Below are positions 62,764 through 64,000 of a DNA stretch of 64,000 bases, in pieces. The stretch is from Candidatus Methylomirabilota bacterium. Its GTDB lineage: Bacteria > Methylomirabilota > Methylomirabilia > Rokubacteriales > CSP1-6. The notes beneath the pieces were generated by a model. It was not told the origin of the DNA. It saw only the letters and a program-made list of their open reading frames with translations, and searched no databases. The stretch is taken from assembly GCA_036002485.1 (NCBI GenBank), contig DASYTI010000033.1, forward strand, positions 42,030 to 106,029. The letters are read 5' to 3'. A program made the position numbers and the translations under genes. Numbering within the stretch: the stretch's first letter is position 1; every line of letters begins with the position of its first letter.

Positions 62764-63225
62764 TCAGGCGCGTTGCCGCGCCCGTGATTCCTTGGCCATC
62801 TCGCGCTTCGCCTCGCGCTCGCGGAGGCTTGCGCGCTTGTCGTGGAGCTTCTTGCCGCGCGCCAGGCCCAGCTCGATCTTGGCGCGCCCTGCCTTGAAGT
62901 ATAGACGAAGTGGGATGAGGGTCAACCCGCGCTCGGCGACCTTGCCCACGAGCCGCGCGATCTCGCGGCGGTGCAGGAGCAGCTTGCGCCGCCGCTCCGG
63001 GTCGTGGTTGGCGTCCGAGCCGTGGTGATAGGGACTGATATAGCAGCCGATCAGCCAGACCTCGTCGTTGTCGACGGCGGCATAGCAGTCCTTGAAGTTG
63101 ACCTGGGACTCGCGCAGCGACTTGACCTCGGTGCCCCGCAGCACGAGCCCGGCCTCGAACGTCTCGAGGACCTCGTAGTGGTGAAAGGCCTTCCGGTTGG
63201 TGGCGACGACTTTGTCAGCGGCCAT
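62764..63225 (-). CDS. smpB: SsrA-binding protein SmpB
   Basis: A 153-residue RNA-binding protein that delivers tmRNA to stalled ribosomes. ATNRKAFHHYEVLETFEAGLVLRGTEVKSLRESQVNFKDCYA (about 9-50), WLIGCYISPYHHGSDANHDPERRRKLLLHRREI and KAGRAKIELGLARGKKLHDKRAS are the family. The stop is three bases from the tmRNA 5' end, so the partner RNA and protein are adjacent. Confidence 0.95.
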   Translation of the reverse strand: MAADKVVATNRKAFHHYEVLETFEAGLVLRGTEVKSLRESQVNFKDCYAAVDNDEVWLIGCYISPYHHGSDANHDPERRRKLLLHRREIARLVGKVAERGLTLIPLRLYFKAGRAKIELGLARGKKLHDKRASLREREAKREMAKESRARQRA

Positions 63226-63275
63226 GGCTGGCGGGAGCCCGCGGGCCCCTTGACTTCACGGTCTCGCTCGGTATT

Positions 63276-63788
63276 CTAATGGCGCTCTCCGGGCCGAAGT
63301 GGCGGAATTGGCAGACGCGCATGATTCAGGGTCATGTGCCCGCAAGGGTGTGGGGGTTCGAGTCCCCCCTTCGGCACCACACTCAAATCAAGCACTTCCC
63401 TCTCGGCTAGTCTCTCGGCCAGTTTGCTGCTGTCACTACTTGCTGTCACTACTCTGGCGGTCTTCAGCATTTCCCCCTGGAGGAAGTCAGGCGACAGGTG
63501 TGCGTAACGCATGGTCATGGCCAATGTGCTATGTCCTAGAACCTTGCTCAGACTCTCCAGCCGCCCACCCGACATCATCCACTGGCTCGCGAAGGAGTGT
63601 CGGAGATCGTGAAAGCGGAAGTCCTCGACCTTCGCCTGCTCCACCGCGGTTTCAAAGGCCGCGCGGATGCTCGACGTGGGAAACACCCGGCCTTTATGCG
63701 GCTCGGGCATCTTGGAGAGGATCTCGTAGACCTTGTCGCGCATCGGCACCTCGCGGCGCTTGTAGTGGCGGCGTCTCCCGTTACTGAC
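63276..63788 (-). pseudogene. Tyrosine recombinase (integrase) remnant, N-terminus lost
   Basis: The open frame contains the C-terminal catalytic part: RFHDLRHSFASQWMMSGG (His-x-x-Arg), VLGHSTLAMTMRYAHLSPD with the His and nucleophile Tyr. The N-terminal arm and core-binding domains and the first catalytic Arg are missing: an in-frame stop lies at 63789-63791 and a kinase gene ends there. The tail (PKGGLEPPHPCGHMTLNHARL) is encoded by the antisense of tRNA-Leu, a known feature of integrases that target a tRNA 3' end. It is probably a decayed integrative element. Confidence 0.85.
63293..63379 (+). tRNA. tRNA-Leu (anticodon CAG)
   Basis: Acceptor GCCGAAG/CTTCGGC, D-arm TGGCGGAATTGGCAGACGC, anticodon arm CATGA-TTCAGGG-TCATG with CAG, a long class II variable arm, T-arm GGTTCGAGTCC and an encoded CCA end. 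The integrase remnant reads through it on the opposite strand. Confidence 0.95.
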
Positions 63789-64000
63789 TCAACGGCAACG
63801 TGAACGTAAACGTCGATCCCTGCCCGAGCTGACTCTTCACCCAGATCCGTCCGCCGTGCAGCTCGACGAACTTGCGGCACAGCGCCAGACCCAGGCCCGT
63901 GCCCTCGGCCTTCTTCTCCGCCTTCCCGACCTGGCGGAACGCCTCGAACACCGCTTCCTGATCCTCCGGCGCGATGCCGATGCCGGTATCCGTCACCGAG
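63781..64000 (-). CDS. Histidine kinase, C-terminal fragment (cut by window edge)
   Basis: The visible 73 codons are the end of a HATPase_c domain: SVTDTGIGIAPEDQEAVFEAFRQVGKAEKKAEGTGLGLALCRKFVELHGGRIWV and QGSTFTFTLPLSQ, in that order from the window edge to the stop. The rest lies beyond 64000. Its stop overlaps the open frame of the integrase remnant by eight bases, so the junction between element and chromosome may be here. Confidence 0.85.
   Translation of the reverse strand, partial: SVTDTGIGIAPEDQEAVFEAFRQVGKAEKKAEGTGLGLALCRKFVELHGGRIWVKSQLGQGSTFTFTLPLSQ

Overview
The window is a very GC-rich, densely coded bacterial chromosome segment. It carries two complete phage-free housekeeping blocks (greA-ppiD; rph-rdgB-amidase-ssrA-smpB), many solute-catabolism genes of soil type, an F420-type LLM oxidoreductase, NitT/TauT-type and branched-chain amino-acid-type ABC importers, Gram-negative envelope genes (MlaC-like protein, several lipoproteins) and sigma-54 control. 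Protein style most resembles uncultured soil lineages such as Candidatus Rokubacteria/Methylomirabilota; this placement is an impression from gene content, not a proven assignment.

Layout. 0-10.5 kb: hydantoinase, hybrid histidine kinase, cytosine/guanine deaminase-like enzyme, aminoglycoside-phosphotransferase-like protein, LLM oxidoreductase, a frameshifted exported dienelactone hydrolase, ketopantoate-reductase-like enzyme, hot-dog thioesterase and 2-hydroxyacid dehydrogenase. 10.8-18.9 kb: one long plus-strand operon of a three-part importer, an N-carbamoyl amidohydrolase, a hydantoinase, an MmgE/PrpD protein and an IlvD/Edd dehydratase, apparently a pathway for uptake and breakdown of a cyclic ureide or hydantoin. 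19.2 kb: a solitary DGQHR-domain (DndB-like) gene with its own promoter in a less GC-rich gap. 20.4-32.7 kb: minus-strand genes for GreA, PpiD, purine permease, TrmI, an MFS exporter, glutaryl-CoA dehydrogenase, an HD phosphohydrolase, an HtrA-like protein that has lost its catalytic triad, and dTDP-sugar synthesis (rmlB, rmlC-like, rmlA). 32.8-34.6 kb: a rhodanese-MoeB fusion in which an in-frame TGA sits at a conserved cysteine and is followed by a fitting hairpin, so it is a likely selenoprotein; then a membrane protein with HEAGH.

34.7-48.7 kb is an envelope and osmotic-stress region. An OmpA-type lipoprotein gene and an otsB-otsA-CBS operon each have a sigma-54 promoter with a matched palindromic activator site (TGTAAGCCTTACA) about 107 bp upstream. 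A NtrC-family regulator/histidine kinase/lipoprotein operon lies next to them and is the obvious candidate regulator. The OtsA protein is unusual: its trehalose-6-phosphate synthase domain is fused behind a two-TM sensor module with a HAMP-like linker. Further on are a peptidoglycan-binding protein, tRNA-Arg, MlaC-like protein, glycine-zipper lipoprotein, DUF3047 protein, Tat-type beta-carbonic anhydrase, ACT protein and tRNA-Pro.

49-58 kb: a very large zinc-ribbon/adenylate-cyclase/ATPase/TPR regulator is divergent from a livGFKHM-type importer operon plus a 3-hydroxyisobutyrate-dehydrogenase-like enzyme; livG has no ordinary start codon. 58-64 kb: amidohydrolase, rdgB, rph, amiC-type amidase, ssrA (tmRNA), smpB, tRNA-Leu, a tyrosine-recombinase remnant whose reading frame runs through that tRNA, and the 3' end of a histidine kinase cut by the window edge. 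No CRISPR array, rRNA or intact insertion sequence was seen.
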